Shown here one piece after another: positions 48,751 to 60,836 of a DNA stretch of 64,000 nt. A program made the translations under genes and the position numbers. Each line of letters opens with the position of its first letter. Position 1 is the stretch's first letter. Where the stretch lies: positions 34,922,430 through 34,986,429 of the forward strand of contig NC_092094.1 of the NCBI RefSeq assembly GCF_045679555.1, given 5' to 3'. Source of the DNA: Salvelinus alpinus (taxonomy: Eukaryota; Chordata; Actinopteri; Salmoniformes; Salmonidae). Under the pieces are notes generated by a model, which did no database searches, had not been told where the DNA came from, and saw only the letters and a list, made by a program, of their open reading frames with translations.

Positions 48751-48885
48751 GTGAGTGTGATGTTTATTGTTAATTTTTTATTGTTTATTTCACTTTTGGT
48801 TATTATCTATTTCACTTGCTTTGGCAATGTAAACATATTCTTCCCATGCCAATAAAGCCCCTTAAATTGAAATTGAGAGAGAGGG
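48751..48885 (+). repeat. probable retroelement 3' tail
   Basis: The stretch contains tttatttcacttttggtta and ccaataaagccccttaaatt and runs into gagaga. It reads like the polyadenylation end of a fish retroelement; the parent family was not determined. Confidence 0.45.
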
Positions 48886-48908
48886 AGTAAGAGAGAGACA
48901 GAGTCTGT

Positions 48909-49482
48909 AAGTAAATCCGAGCCACTCCATTTAGTATGATATGTTATGTCTGGTATGGTTAGATAAGACAGATGGTTCCTTAAGGCAAAATTAAAAGAGG
49001 GTGGTTGGTCAGGGTGGGTGTGTAAGCATATAATGCAAACGTCTAACAATCCAAAGGTTGTGAGTTTGAATCTCATCAAGGACAACTTTAGCATTTTAGC
49101 AACTTTCCAACAACTTACTACTTTTTAGCTACTTTGCAACTACTTAGCATGTTAGCTAACCCTTCCCCTAACCCTTTTAGCTAACCCTTTGCCTTACCCT
49201 AACTACCCTTTTAGCTAACACTTTCCTTAACCCTAACCTTAACCCTTTAACCTAACTCCTAAATGTAACCCTAGCTAATGTTAGCGAGCTAGCTAACGTT
49301 AGCCACTTAGCCAGAATTCGTAACATATCATACGTTTTTCAATTCGTAACATGACTTAATACGAATTGTAATTCGTAACATTTCATAAAAAATGTGTGAT
49401 GGACATCCACAAATTAATACATACCATACGAAACGTAACATAGCATACTAAGTAAAGTGTCTCGGATTTACATACGGAATAA
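48909..49482. mobile_element. MITE with tRNA-like and telomere-like inserts
   Basis: The left end (taaatccgagccactccatt, then tagtatgatatgttatg) is the reverse complement, with a few changes, of the right end (catagcatacta, gtgtctcggattta). Inside are ggttgtgagtttgaatctca, which resembles a tRNA B box, and cctaaccctaacc-type telomere-like units at 49160-49260. There is no ORF. Confidence 0.65.
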
Positions 49483-50064
49483 TACTAAATGCTCTGAGAC
49501 CATGTTGCAACCCAGAATTTGGTGCATGCTACACAGCGCCACTGTAGGGCTGTCAGTGGTTGGAAGAGGCGCAGAGTCAGAACATAGGCTACACAAGTTG
49601 TGGTGGAGGGAGTGAGTGCATGCTTAAATACTGTATAGCAGGCTACATGACCAAAGACCATGCCAAGTAAAGGTGGAGCAGCGACAGCGTGGCAAGATTC
49701 TTATCGATTGTTTTTAGAATCTACGCATTGTTATGCTTAACATTCGGGAACGAACGTCAAGATTCTGAAAAAATGCTATTTGAGAGAAAACCTGGCGTCT
49801 CTCGTTCTCGTATGCATATGAGAAAATCGTCGTGGAGTTCATGTGTCTTATTCGACGAAGTGGCAATGTTTAGAGCTTGCGGAGGGGCAGCCCTTTGGAG
49901 TATGGCTGAATATTTACTGTAATAGTTAGTCAGATGTAAAGCATAGGTTGAACGAGAAAATAGACAGAGACCGTGCGTCAGACACGTGCTGAATGTAGCC
50001 TACAGGGGCAGGTTACCCTCTGGATTTATTTTCTCGCTATAATACAAAGTAGCGGCTCCAAAGG
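49483..50064 (+). promoter_or_regulatory. slco3a1: slco3a1 proximal promoter and 5' untranslated region (extent unknown)
   Basis: This is unique-looking sequence between the MITE and the slco3a1 start codon. A ttaaata at 49624-49630 could be a weak TATA-like box. No CpG-rich island is evident. A 77-codon open frame (49689-49922) lies upstream of the coding start and, if transcribed, would be an upstream ORF. The transcription start cannot be placed from sequence alone. Confidence 0.4.
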
Positions 50065-50208
50065 ATGCAGGTGAAAAAACAGAGGGGCTCGGACACGAGC
50101 ACTGGAGAGGGTACCCGTAAAAAGTCATCATGCTTCTCAAACATCAAGATATTTTTGATATCGGAATGTGCGCTGATGTTGGCACAGGGCACTGTTGGAG
50201 CCTACCTG
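50065..50208 (+). CDS. slco3a1: slco3a1 coding exon 1 (organic anion transporter 3A1, N-terminus)
   Basis: This exon encodes 48 residues: a short basic, serine-rich cytoplasmic head, then SSCFSNIKIFLISECALMLA, the start of the first membrane helix. From memory the latter part is nearly the same as human OATP3A1, a plasma-membrane transporter of prostaglandins, thyroxine and related anions. The ATG is secured by an in-frame TAG four codons upstream (50050-50052) and an A at -3. The exon ends in frame after AYL, followed by the donor gtaagtg (50209). The head is shorter than the human one and lacks its long glycine- and lysine-rich part. Exon 2 continues in the same phase (phase 0). No other start fits. 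Confidence 0.93.
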
Positions 50209-53200
50209 GTAAGTGAAACATTTTAAGCTGTGTCATTACGTCTGTGATGTCTCTCATGAGAACATCTGTCCAGACTCAGGTTTCATATGAATTCTAATAC
50301 TTTGGGCCATTTTATCTTAGCTATAACTCCGTGCCAGTATTGAGCATGTAAGCAAAGTAGGCTATCTGTCATGAAACGGGCAAAAGCAATGACATAATGA
50401 GATACATTTTAGCCGGTTTAAAGAAGGCTTGACATACACCGGTGTTTTAAATACGCAGTAGCCAGTGCCCATGCCAGGCTAGCCCACATGTGGACTCAAT
50501 ATTCAATTCGAAACTAATTTTCGTCTGGTTGAGGAGTTTAACCTTGTCCATATATCCACAGCTAACATAGCCTATTTTCCCTCTGTCAAAACAAACCTGT
50601 TAATGATGGTTTGTTCTCCTAATGCCGCACCTAAATAATCCAAGTACCCAAAATAACACTGATTCCGTAGAGGACAACCATTTACAGGTGAGTTGTTAGT
50701 TTATGCGGCAAATGGCCCATATAGCTGTAATATACATGTAATATGCTGCAATAACACAATCTATTGATGTAGCTAGATAAGTGAAATTATAGGCCCCTGC
50801 CTGTATTATCAGAGTGCCAGGCTTGAAAGCAATGCTATCTTGTTTAAGAAGAGCAGACAAGCCTATTCAACTCTTTTATCTCAAGTTCACACCTGATGCT
50901 TCTGATATGCTATAGGCCTACTCTTTTGAACCGTTTAAATCGTTTTAGTCCTAATAGGTCCTCCTCACAGAAATATTTTCTATACTCCCTTCTCAAATTC
51001 AGTTGTCTCGTGATGATGTTCAACAGTTCGCTTATGGAATGAAACAACAAATTGTGGATGAGTGAATGAATTCCTTTATAGTAGGGTATTTTAAGTCACA
51101 AAGTGGTATGGTGGGCTAGTGCCACTTCCCAGGGAAATCAGAGATGTAAACTGAAATGCTTTGACCTTATTTGGAGTGGAACGTGTTATCTATTCTGTGC
51201 CACTGAACCAAAAGCCTCCTCCTGACCATGGGAACAGTGTAGCCTATGTGGATTAGGCATGTTGGTATCCAGTCAGAATTTCCTCTGTAAGGAGTGGACT
51301 TGGATTGTTGAGTCAAATGTACAATTAACAAGAATTCACCACTTCCTGCCTTTGATATGAAGTTTAATGAGCCCAAATTATTGAGAGGAATGTTTTCCAA
51401 AGTACTTTGTACTTAGTTTTTTCAATCTATTTTATTCTATTTTTAGAACATATTGTTATAACATGTTTTTAAAATCTATTTAGATGGACTAACTTTCTAA
51501 CACTACTTGCTTGTGAACCAAGTAACGTTATCATCAAATTGGGCCTACAACCAGTAGTCTCCAACCTTTTCGCTCTGACTTGGATGGAACATTGCACACA
51601 TTTTTCTGTGATGTGTCTCTCTGCTATGTACAGACTCGCCGGTCACAGTGGAAGGAATGGGTCTATCAGGATACCTCTGTGTGATAATTGGTCTAGTTTT
51701 GTCTCATTGAATTGAATGTAGTTGAAACGGAAGATGTCTCATCTGCAGCAGTGGCTGCAGGGGACACTGATGGCTTTTATACATAGGCACTTATAGCTTA
51801 GCTTAGCTAGAATGTTTACACCTACAGTATAACTACCATTTAAAGCCCTGTCTCACTTTGACTATGTAAATGTTTTCAACTACACTTTCCAGGAGGTTAT
51901 TCTAAAGAAGGTTAACACACATTTAACTAATAAGGGTACACTTTATACTGGTGAGTAAAGATTAGCAAATTATGGATCTGAGAGGGAAGCGCATGACAGG
52001 CCTTCAACCATGCTCTATCGCTGTCAGCACAGGTAGTCTCTTTCACATGGCACCTGCTCCATTTGCATGGGTTGGAAACCAGGCACCAGCTACAGGGACA
52101 AGCTGATGACCCTGTCATGACCTTTTTTGAGGTCCTCCTGTGTCTGAGCTATTGTTGTATACATGATAGGGTGAAGCAACTTAAAGCTTGTGCTGGTAGC
52201 CAGGGAGCCAGCCTGGAAGTCATGGGTCATGGCCTATGCTCTTGCTATACGTTAGCAGCTTACAATGGACTTTTTTACAGGCAACATAGTCTCTGGGTAA
52301 ACAGTCAGTGCACATACCTGCATAGACAATTACTCTCAACACTATGGGGTTGTGGTATGACTCAGCTTCCCTAGTTTCATTTTGAGAATGATCTGGAAAT
52401 GGTGTGTAAACCTACCTTAAGTTCTTAGTTCTCGGAAATTCAACAGAACTCTGTGGTTTCAGCCCACGTTGAATGTTGTGGTGATGAGTGACAGTGGTGA
52501 ATTTGTTTGCTGTTACGTGCTCCATCTACGCATGGCAAAACAGGCTGAACTGTCTATGTACTTTATCATTTCCCCTGCATATATTAGATTTTCAAACCCA
52601 ACATTAGTAGTTGATTATATTAATTCTACACTAAGTTTTCGAGACTTTAATGTGTTCAGGTTAAGCTATAGTTAAAGTTTGGTGTTACTACCTCGCCCTC
52701 TCCAATCTTGCAACTTGCCAAAACGTAATATTTTGGAATTAGACAGGGTTCTGTAAAGGCTTCTGGTAGACACTGAATTGCCCTTTTGAAAGGGCGTCTA
52801 GACAGCATAGGAACCTGAGACGCACTTCAACAGTTTTATTTAGCAAAGGGCTGTAGTTATGTCATAAACTGTGCTTACACAAGCCTCATCCGCTTGTTAA
52901 AAAAGGGTGTGGGGCTTGGATCCTCTCATTCTGGACAGGTGAGGTAATGTTGAGGCTAATCGGTCACATTGTCCATGAAAACACAGCCAGACAAGTTTGC
53001 ATTGTAACCATGCTGCAATAAATACACCAAACCTTCCTGACTAACTGTGTTTACTTTTGAGTTCAAGATTCCAGGTGTATCTTAACTAGCTTTCTGTAGC
53101 TAGAGTTACTCATCTCTCTGCAATGTATACAGTCTTTTTAGATAACATAGACCTAACTATAAATATTTTTGTCAATTATTGAGTCTAGAAATGCAGTATA

Positions 53201-53469
53201 TTTTAGTAAAATGCTTTGATGGCAGAGTGCATATACAACACATGGAATTTGGGGGACGGGTGCTCTTCTAAATTCACTGCTGTCAGGCCCACTGGTGCCC
53301 GAGTCTAGTCTGGGCAAGAGATGACATGATATGGTCTGCTTGGCCTGGCTGCCATTCCTCTGCTGTGGTGTGGTGGTGAAGTGGAGGTTCAGGAGTCTGT
53401 GCTGGTGTCTGCTGATAGGCCTTGTACATAGGATGACTGACATCACCACATTGATTTATAACACTTAAA

Positions 53470-53703
53470 AAACATTTTTTATTTTATTTAAGTAGGCGAG
53501 TCAGTTAAGAACAAATTCTTATTTACAATGACGGCCTACCCCTGCCAAACCCTAACTTGGACGACTCTGGGCCAATTGTGCGCCACCCTATGGGACTCCC
53601 AATTACAGCCAGTTGTGATACAGCCTGGTATTGAACTAGGGTCTGTAGTGACGCCTCTAGCGCTAAGATGCAGTGCCTTAGACTGCACCACTCAGAAGCC
53701 CAA
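53470..53703 (-). mobile_element. tRNA-derived salmonid SINE in slco3a1 intron 1
   Basis: On the minus strand it has the same order as the SINE at 2651: a head with a tgg-box and agtgcagtctaaggcactg, then the body, then gaatttgttcttaactgact with an A-rich tail. It lies antisense to the gene. Confidence 0.87.
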
Positions 53704-54119
53704 CCTGTGGTCGTGTTCAAATGTAATCAAAGTGTAGGTAGTTGAATTAGTATAGTTATTTCTCAGTCACACCTGCCATTTAAAGTAATCACTTTGTAAA
53801 GTCACAGAGAGAAGGTCATTTTTCCTACTGGCAATGGCATCCTTCTCTAAGTTAGCTGTTATTTTCCTGTCCCCACGGCTCCTAAGAGGAGCTTAGTTTA
53901 GCATGTTAGCCTGTTGGACATCACTGTCTAAATGGAAGAGGACCGTGCCCTTTCAAGGACATTTTGGGACACATCCGAAAATAGTTTGATAATAGTTGTG
54001 AAAATATGACAGGTGGGATATGGCTCAGCAGTTGGTTCCCAGACATTGCAAACCCACATTATTTTTTATGAACTCTCTAAACAATACTCAACAATTTAAT
54101 TTGATACATCTGAGGACCC

Positions 54120-54660
54120 ACTCCTTTGAGAAGGGGCAGCCTATTGTACTTCCTACAGAGCAAAGCCCCATTTCCACTGGCACTTAGAATTAGGGCTGGC
54201 TCAAATAGAATTCTCAAATTAGAGCCCATTCAGGGGAAACCGGGACCATCGCAGACCATTTTCACAACTAATGCCAGCTCGATTAGATTTCGGGTTGGTG
54301 ACGCCATTACTATGCAACCACCAGCTGATCACAGCTGGATGCTGACACCACGTTTAGCTAGCTCGTCTGAGCTTGTTGCCGTTACCTAGCACATGGACAA
54401 CAGTACAGAGTCAGACATGGCACAAATTACCACCAAAGCTGGCTCCTTCATTCATTTTTGCACTGCACAATAAACTTTTATGAGAACAGTCAGCCCTCGA
54501 ATGCTAGTTACCTAACGTTAGCTAGCAAATCAGAGTTTAAAAAGCTAGCTAGCTAGCTAACATTAGCTAGTAGGAATTTTAACTGGCCAGGTTGTGAAAG
54601 CTAGCTAGCTAACTACATCTACGTCTTACAAAAACTTGCCTTCATAGCAGTTACAAATGG
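54120..54660. repeat. dispersed repeat related to 19680-20230
   Basis: It shares cttttatgagaacagtca, gcaaccac/gcaaccagatg-type and gttagctagc stretches with the region at 19680-20230. The interior is full of ctagctag units. No coding frame or ends were resolved. Confidence 0.45.
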
Positions 54661-55839
54661 GGTTTGGTAAGTCTGTGATGGGGTACATAATCACATGAAA
54701 AAATCTAAATTAGATAGAGATCAATTTAATCATTAGACGTAGTTAGGATCGTTATACTTAGTTAGGATCCTGTCTGATGAACTGAAATGCATTCCATGAT
54801 GTCTGACTTCCATGTATTTTACCAACAATGGCAGAGGGGAGGCAAAATACCCTGCTGCCCCAACTTCCATCTAGAGACAGTGTTATGCTCTTATCTTTTA
54901 CTTGCGTTAAATGCTGCACCATTAACTCAGAGAGAGAGCGAGAGCGTTTGGGGAGGATGCACTTTCCATAAAGCCATGCGAGTAACTGATGCAGTGCCCA
55001 GCTAATCAAAAACAGGTCTCCATCTTGGCAGAGAGATGATTTTACTCAGAGCACAATGAGAAACATCTGAAAGAGGTCTCAATGTGAGTCAGTATATCCA
55101 AAGGAAAGGGATTATTTACAAGGGCACAACCTCAATAACATGGTATTTTCATAGCCATGTCATATTTCTCTAAACCCTCTTGCATGCAACTTAATTCAAA
55201 ATTCCACCGTGAAAACAATATCACATTTTTTTCATATTTGCATGTACCTGAAGTTTGGAAACCCATTGGCATGTTAATCCTTATAATTCCAATATCTAGA
55301 GTTTTATGTAATTATTTTGTATTTCATTTGGGAAAATCACATCTTTCAGAGATTTTTACTATAGAAACATGTAATTTGTCTTATATATAGTTGTTTGTTC
55401 TGTAATAACCAAAATGATATGTCACTTAAATAACCTTAATTTAGGACACATTATTTTTTCTCAATGTTTAGGCCTACAGTCTTGGTTACTTGGTTTTCAA
55501 TGGTAATTGTAAAATACTGCACCCATCTGAGATGTGATTCAGTATACCAAAGGCCATTCATTGAACTGCATCAAATGTTGCAAGTATTCTTGTGGTAAAA
55601 CAGTAACCATGATCCATGCCGTATTTATTTAATTGCTATTTGTAAGCTAGGTGTTTTCCCCCATTTTCCTCTCAATTACATACTTCTCAGCTAGTGTGAA
55701 AACAATTAGGCTTTACGCCTGGTAGTATTTTAGCCTCGTAATGATAATACCCTGTCATTTACGAAGTTAATCAGTTATGGGAAGTTAGTTATGATTGCCA
55801 TTTATGAGCAACATATTTCCTCTGCTGTTGCTTTCTCAG

Positions 55840-56299
55840 GTGAGTGTCCTGACCACCCTGGAGCGACGATTCAACCTCCAAAGTGCCGATGTGGGTGTGA
55901 TCGCCAGCAGCTTTGAGATTGGCAATCTAGCTCTTATCCTATTCGTCAGCTACTTCGGGGCCAAAGCAAACCGGCCAAGGTTGATTGGCTGTGGGGGTAT
56001 CGTCATGGCGCTAGGAGCTCTTCTGTCAGCACTGCCAGAGTTTCTAACCAACCAATACGAGAACAAGCCAGGGCAGACATGGAGGACTGAGGTGGGCAGG
56101 AATGGGTGCGCCAACAGTACCAGGAATGGTGGGCAATATATAGAGGAGTTGTGTTCCAACAAGGCAAACACCAACATGATGTACCTGCTGCTGATTGGGG
56201 CCCAGATGCTGCTGGGGATTGGAGCCACCCCAGTTCAGCCCCTGGGTGTGTCCTACATAGACGACCATGTGAAGAGGAAAGACTCCTCTCTGTATATAG
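55840..56299 (+). CDS. slco3a1: slco3a1 coding exon 2
   Basis: The acceptor ctttctcag precedes gtg at 55840, continuing the frame from exon 1. The exon gives 153 codons plus one base and ends before the donor gtaagt at 56300. It encodes VSVLTTLERRFNLQSADVGV, the second helix (IGNLALILFVSYFG), the third (IGCGGIVMALGALLSALPEF), an extracellular loop and the fourth (MMYLLLIGAQMLLGIGATPV), then QPLGVSYIDDHVKRKDSSLY. This is the major-facilitator fold of OATP carriers. The loop holds one N-glycosylation sequon (NST) and is the least conserved part. The remaining exons lie beyond the window. Confidence 0.95.
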
Positions 56300-56478
56300 G
56301 TAAGTTAGTTAGATGCATTAATACACTATGGGAATACGTTGCTACACTACAGGATATGTTAATACACTATAAACCAGAATTACTACACACTGAGACCACT
56401 TCACACATGTCATTTTAATGAGGAAATATAACAGAAAAGGTGGACCATAGAGATTTAATAAAGGTTCAGGAGGGAAGA

Positions 56479-56575
56479 ATCTCATTGTGTCATTGTGAGC
56501 CTCCATTTCTATTTAACTTTACAGTTTAACCTTACAGTTAAATAGAAATGGAGGATCACAATGACACAATGAGAT
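56479..56575. repeat. near-perfect 40-bp inverted repeat (hairpin)
   Basis: The arms 56479-56518 and 56536-56575 are complementary at 39 of 40 positions, with a 17-base loop. The single difference is at the g of gtgagcctcc against gaggatcac. Confidence 0.95.
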
Positions 56576-56661
56576 CTTTGTCAAGGTGACAGAGACATCT
56601 TTGAGGGATAATTGGACATTTCACTGCAATATATTCAATTTTTTTCTGTAATTGAGTGTGC

Positions 56662-56785
56662 TCCTCTGTAGCTCAGCTGGCAGAGCATGGCTCTTGCAAC
56701 ACCAGGATAGTGGGTTTGATTCCCAGGACCATATATACATGCATAACTGTAAGTTGCTTTGGATAGTGTCTACTAAATGCAATAT
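56662..56785 (+). mobile_element. V-SINE-like tRNA-derived SINE
   Basis: The tRNA-like head has ctctgtagctcagctggcag (A box) and gtgggtttgattcccagga (B box). It is followed by ctgtaagttgctttggatag and tctactaaatgcaa, the conserved tail of teleost V-SINE-type elements. It is too diverged and fused to be a tRNA gene. Confidence 0.75.
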
Positions 56786-57542
56786 AGCTATTTTATATTG
56801 AAATATTATTTAAGAGAAGGAGATTGTTATCACACTAGCATTTCACAATCTATTTGTTCCAGTGCCAACGCGTTCATAAGACTACCCAAATTGGCCCATC
56901 TGTATGGTGGGAGGACAAACAGTGGTTGTGTTTGTCTTCTGATCACTGCCGGAAGGTGCAGTGTGTACACAGCCCTGCCTTTGAGTCAATACAGCATGAA
57001 TGTATTCTCTGTGTTGTGCTCAGTCTTTCTTTTGTCCCCAAGCACAATCTGGCCCATGTGACTGCCAGGTGAGCAGATCTGTGAGGGGTTTATTATCTCC
57101 ATTACATTTGTGCTGGAGTCACAGTCAAGTGCAGATGCCTGGGAGGAAACAGGAGCATAAAAGTACAAAATGTCTCCACTCAGCTGGCTTGCGCTCTCAC
57201 ACAGGTATTTGACCAACTGCTGACTTAGCTTTTCAAGGTTTAACAGTGTATTCAAAGCACTTTCTGAGCTAACCTTAAATAGCAGATGATTGTTTGCGAA
57301 TGTACCCTGAGGATACTGTCTCTTTGCAGTGCCTTACTGCATCTTTGAATATATTTCACTGATGTTTGGTAAGATAAACTGTGGTCAGTCATCCCAACAA
57401 ACTTCTCAAAATTAAGGGTTGTCTGGCTCTGACGTATTTGTTCTGCTGATTGTAAAGGCCAATGTATTGACAACACCCTAATGTTGTTCTGCCTTGCACA
57501 TTGAGCATTCAGTATATGTGTGTCATGAGCCCCCCTTGTATA

Positions 57543-57881
57543 ACCACAATTAAATCAAATGAAATTGTATTTGTCACATGCGTCAGATACAACAGGTGTG
57601 GAATTTACTGTGAATTGCTTACTTACGAGCCCTTTTCCAATATTGCAGACTTAAATAGTAAAAAAAAATATATATAACAAAAAAAAGGAAATAGTAACAC
57701 AATAAAATAACAATAATGATGTGAGTCAATGTGAAGGGGTATGAGGTAGTTGAGGTAATTGAGGTATTATGTACATGTAGGTAGGGGTAAAAGTGACTAG
57801 GCAATCAGGATAGATAATAAACAGTAGCAGCAGCGTTTGAAAGTGTGTCTATCTGTGAGTGTGTGTATGGCGTCAATATGC

Positions 57882-57917
<36 letters not shown>

Positions 57918-57940
57918 GTGTGTGTGTGTGTGAGCATATG

Positions 57941-57977
<37 letters not shown>

Positions 57978-58445
57978 GTGTGTGAGCATATGTAGTGTGT
58001 ATGTGTGTGTTGGAGTGTCAGTGTAGTATGTGTGAGTGTGTATGTGGGTAGAGTCAGTGCAAGAATGTCAGTGCAAAAAAAAAGGGGGTCAACTGTTAAC
58101 TGTTTATCAGTTATGGCTTGGGGGTAGAAGCTGTTCAGAAGCCTTTTAGTCCCAGACTTTAAGCTCTGGTACCACTTGCCGTGCGATAGCAGAGAAAACA
58201 GTCTATGACTTGGGTGGCTGGAGTCTTTGACAATCTGTAGGGCCTTCCTCTGACACCGCCTGCTATAGTTGTCCTGGATGGCAGGAAACTTTGCCCCAGT
58301 GATGTACTGGGACGTGCGTACTGCCCGCTGTAGAGTCTTATGGTCAGATGCCGAGTAGTTGCCATACCAAGCGGTGATGCAGCAGGTCAAAATGCTCTTG
58401 ATAGTGCAGCTGTAGAACTTTTTGAGGGTCTGAGGGCGCATCTAA
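57543..58445 (-). pseudogene. Rex1/RSg-1-type LINE, C-terminus and 3' region
   Basis: The minus-strand frame 57797-58441 is open through the LINE C-terminus (LKKFYSCTIKSILTCCITAW, QYITGAKFPAIQDNYSRR, SHRLFSLLSHGKWYQSLKSG) and then into a CA-repeat-encoded threonine/histidine tail. It ends near 57543 in an aatttcatttgattta tail. The frame is open but is only the C-terminal sixth of the LINE protein, so it has no function alone. Confidence 0.85.
57882..58005 (+). repeat. (GT)n microsatellite
   Basis: Two long gt runs separated by gagcatatgtagt, which is itself duplicated. They correspond to the CA-rich 3' region of the LINE on the other strand. Confidence 0.9.
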
Positions 58446-59174
58446 AATCTTTACAAGGGGGAATAGGCGTTATCGTGCCCTCGTCATGACTGTGTTGCTG
58501 TGTTTGTGTGTTTACACACCATAACTTTGTTAAATATTTATTCTGATTGACTGAAGGGCGTACACAGGGCATGTTACATGACATCACAGCCTTTAGGCTA
58601 GATGCTGGCTGCTGGTTAAAATCTGCTGCCAGAGGAAGACCACCTGGAGAGATAATTCACAGTCATCTCACAAGTCGAGATGAAGCAAAAATCATGTCTA
58701 TGATTGCAACGCTTTAAAGTCCTACAGTTGTCAAGGTTACAAAGAGATATCGTTGAGGGGTAATTGGACATTTCCGTGCAACATGTGCTCTTTCTTCTTT
58801 ATTTTTTGCTGATAATGAGAGAGAGAGAGAGCATTGTTATATCGTTAGATAAAGCCACAAATCCTGATTTAAAGCAGCCAGGTTTCCTAGTTTGATAAAG
58901 GCTGGCCGTAACGTGGTGTCCATGGATGCACATTAGCCTTTGATGGGATAGAGGCGACGTGGCTTGATGAATCAGCTGCTACATGCATGGCCTTGTTTGA
59001 TATCTAAGCAGCACCACAGAATGTGAGAATGGCTGATTGGGAGACAAGGTCCTTCCTGATATATTTACTACATTAGTAATGGGGATGACATTTGTTAGTG
59101 TAACACTGATGTGTCGGTCAAACTCAAACCAAAGGCCTTCAGTGTCTTGTTTGATCTCAGGCCAACAGCATATA

Positions 59175-60836
<1,662 letters not shown>

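Larger units (their letters stand above)
50209..55839 (+). other. slco3a1: slco3a1 intron 1
   Basis: 5631 bp from gtaagt to ctttctcag. It contains a minus-strand SINE (53470-53703) and a dispersed repeat (54120-54660). Open frames inside carry no recognised domain. The remaining parts, including 50209-53469, show no supported gene or RNA. Confidence 0.85.

Noticed and set aside
56662-56735. tRNA gene
   Set aside because: A and B boxes are present, but the sequence continues into a SINE body, and the acceptor stem does not close as in a tRNA.
57797-58441. 214-codon open frame as a host gene
   Set aside because: It is the C-terminus of a Rex1-type LINE read on into CA repeats.
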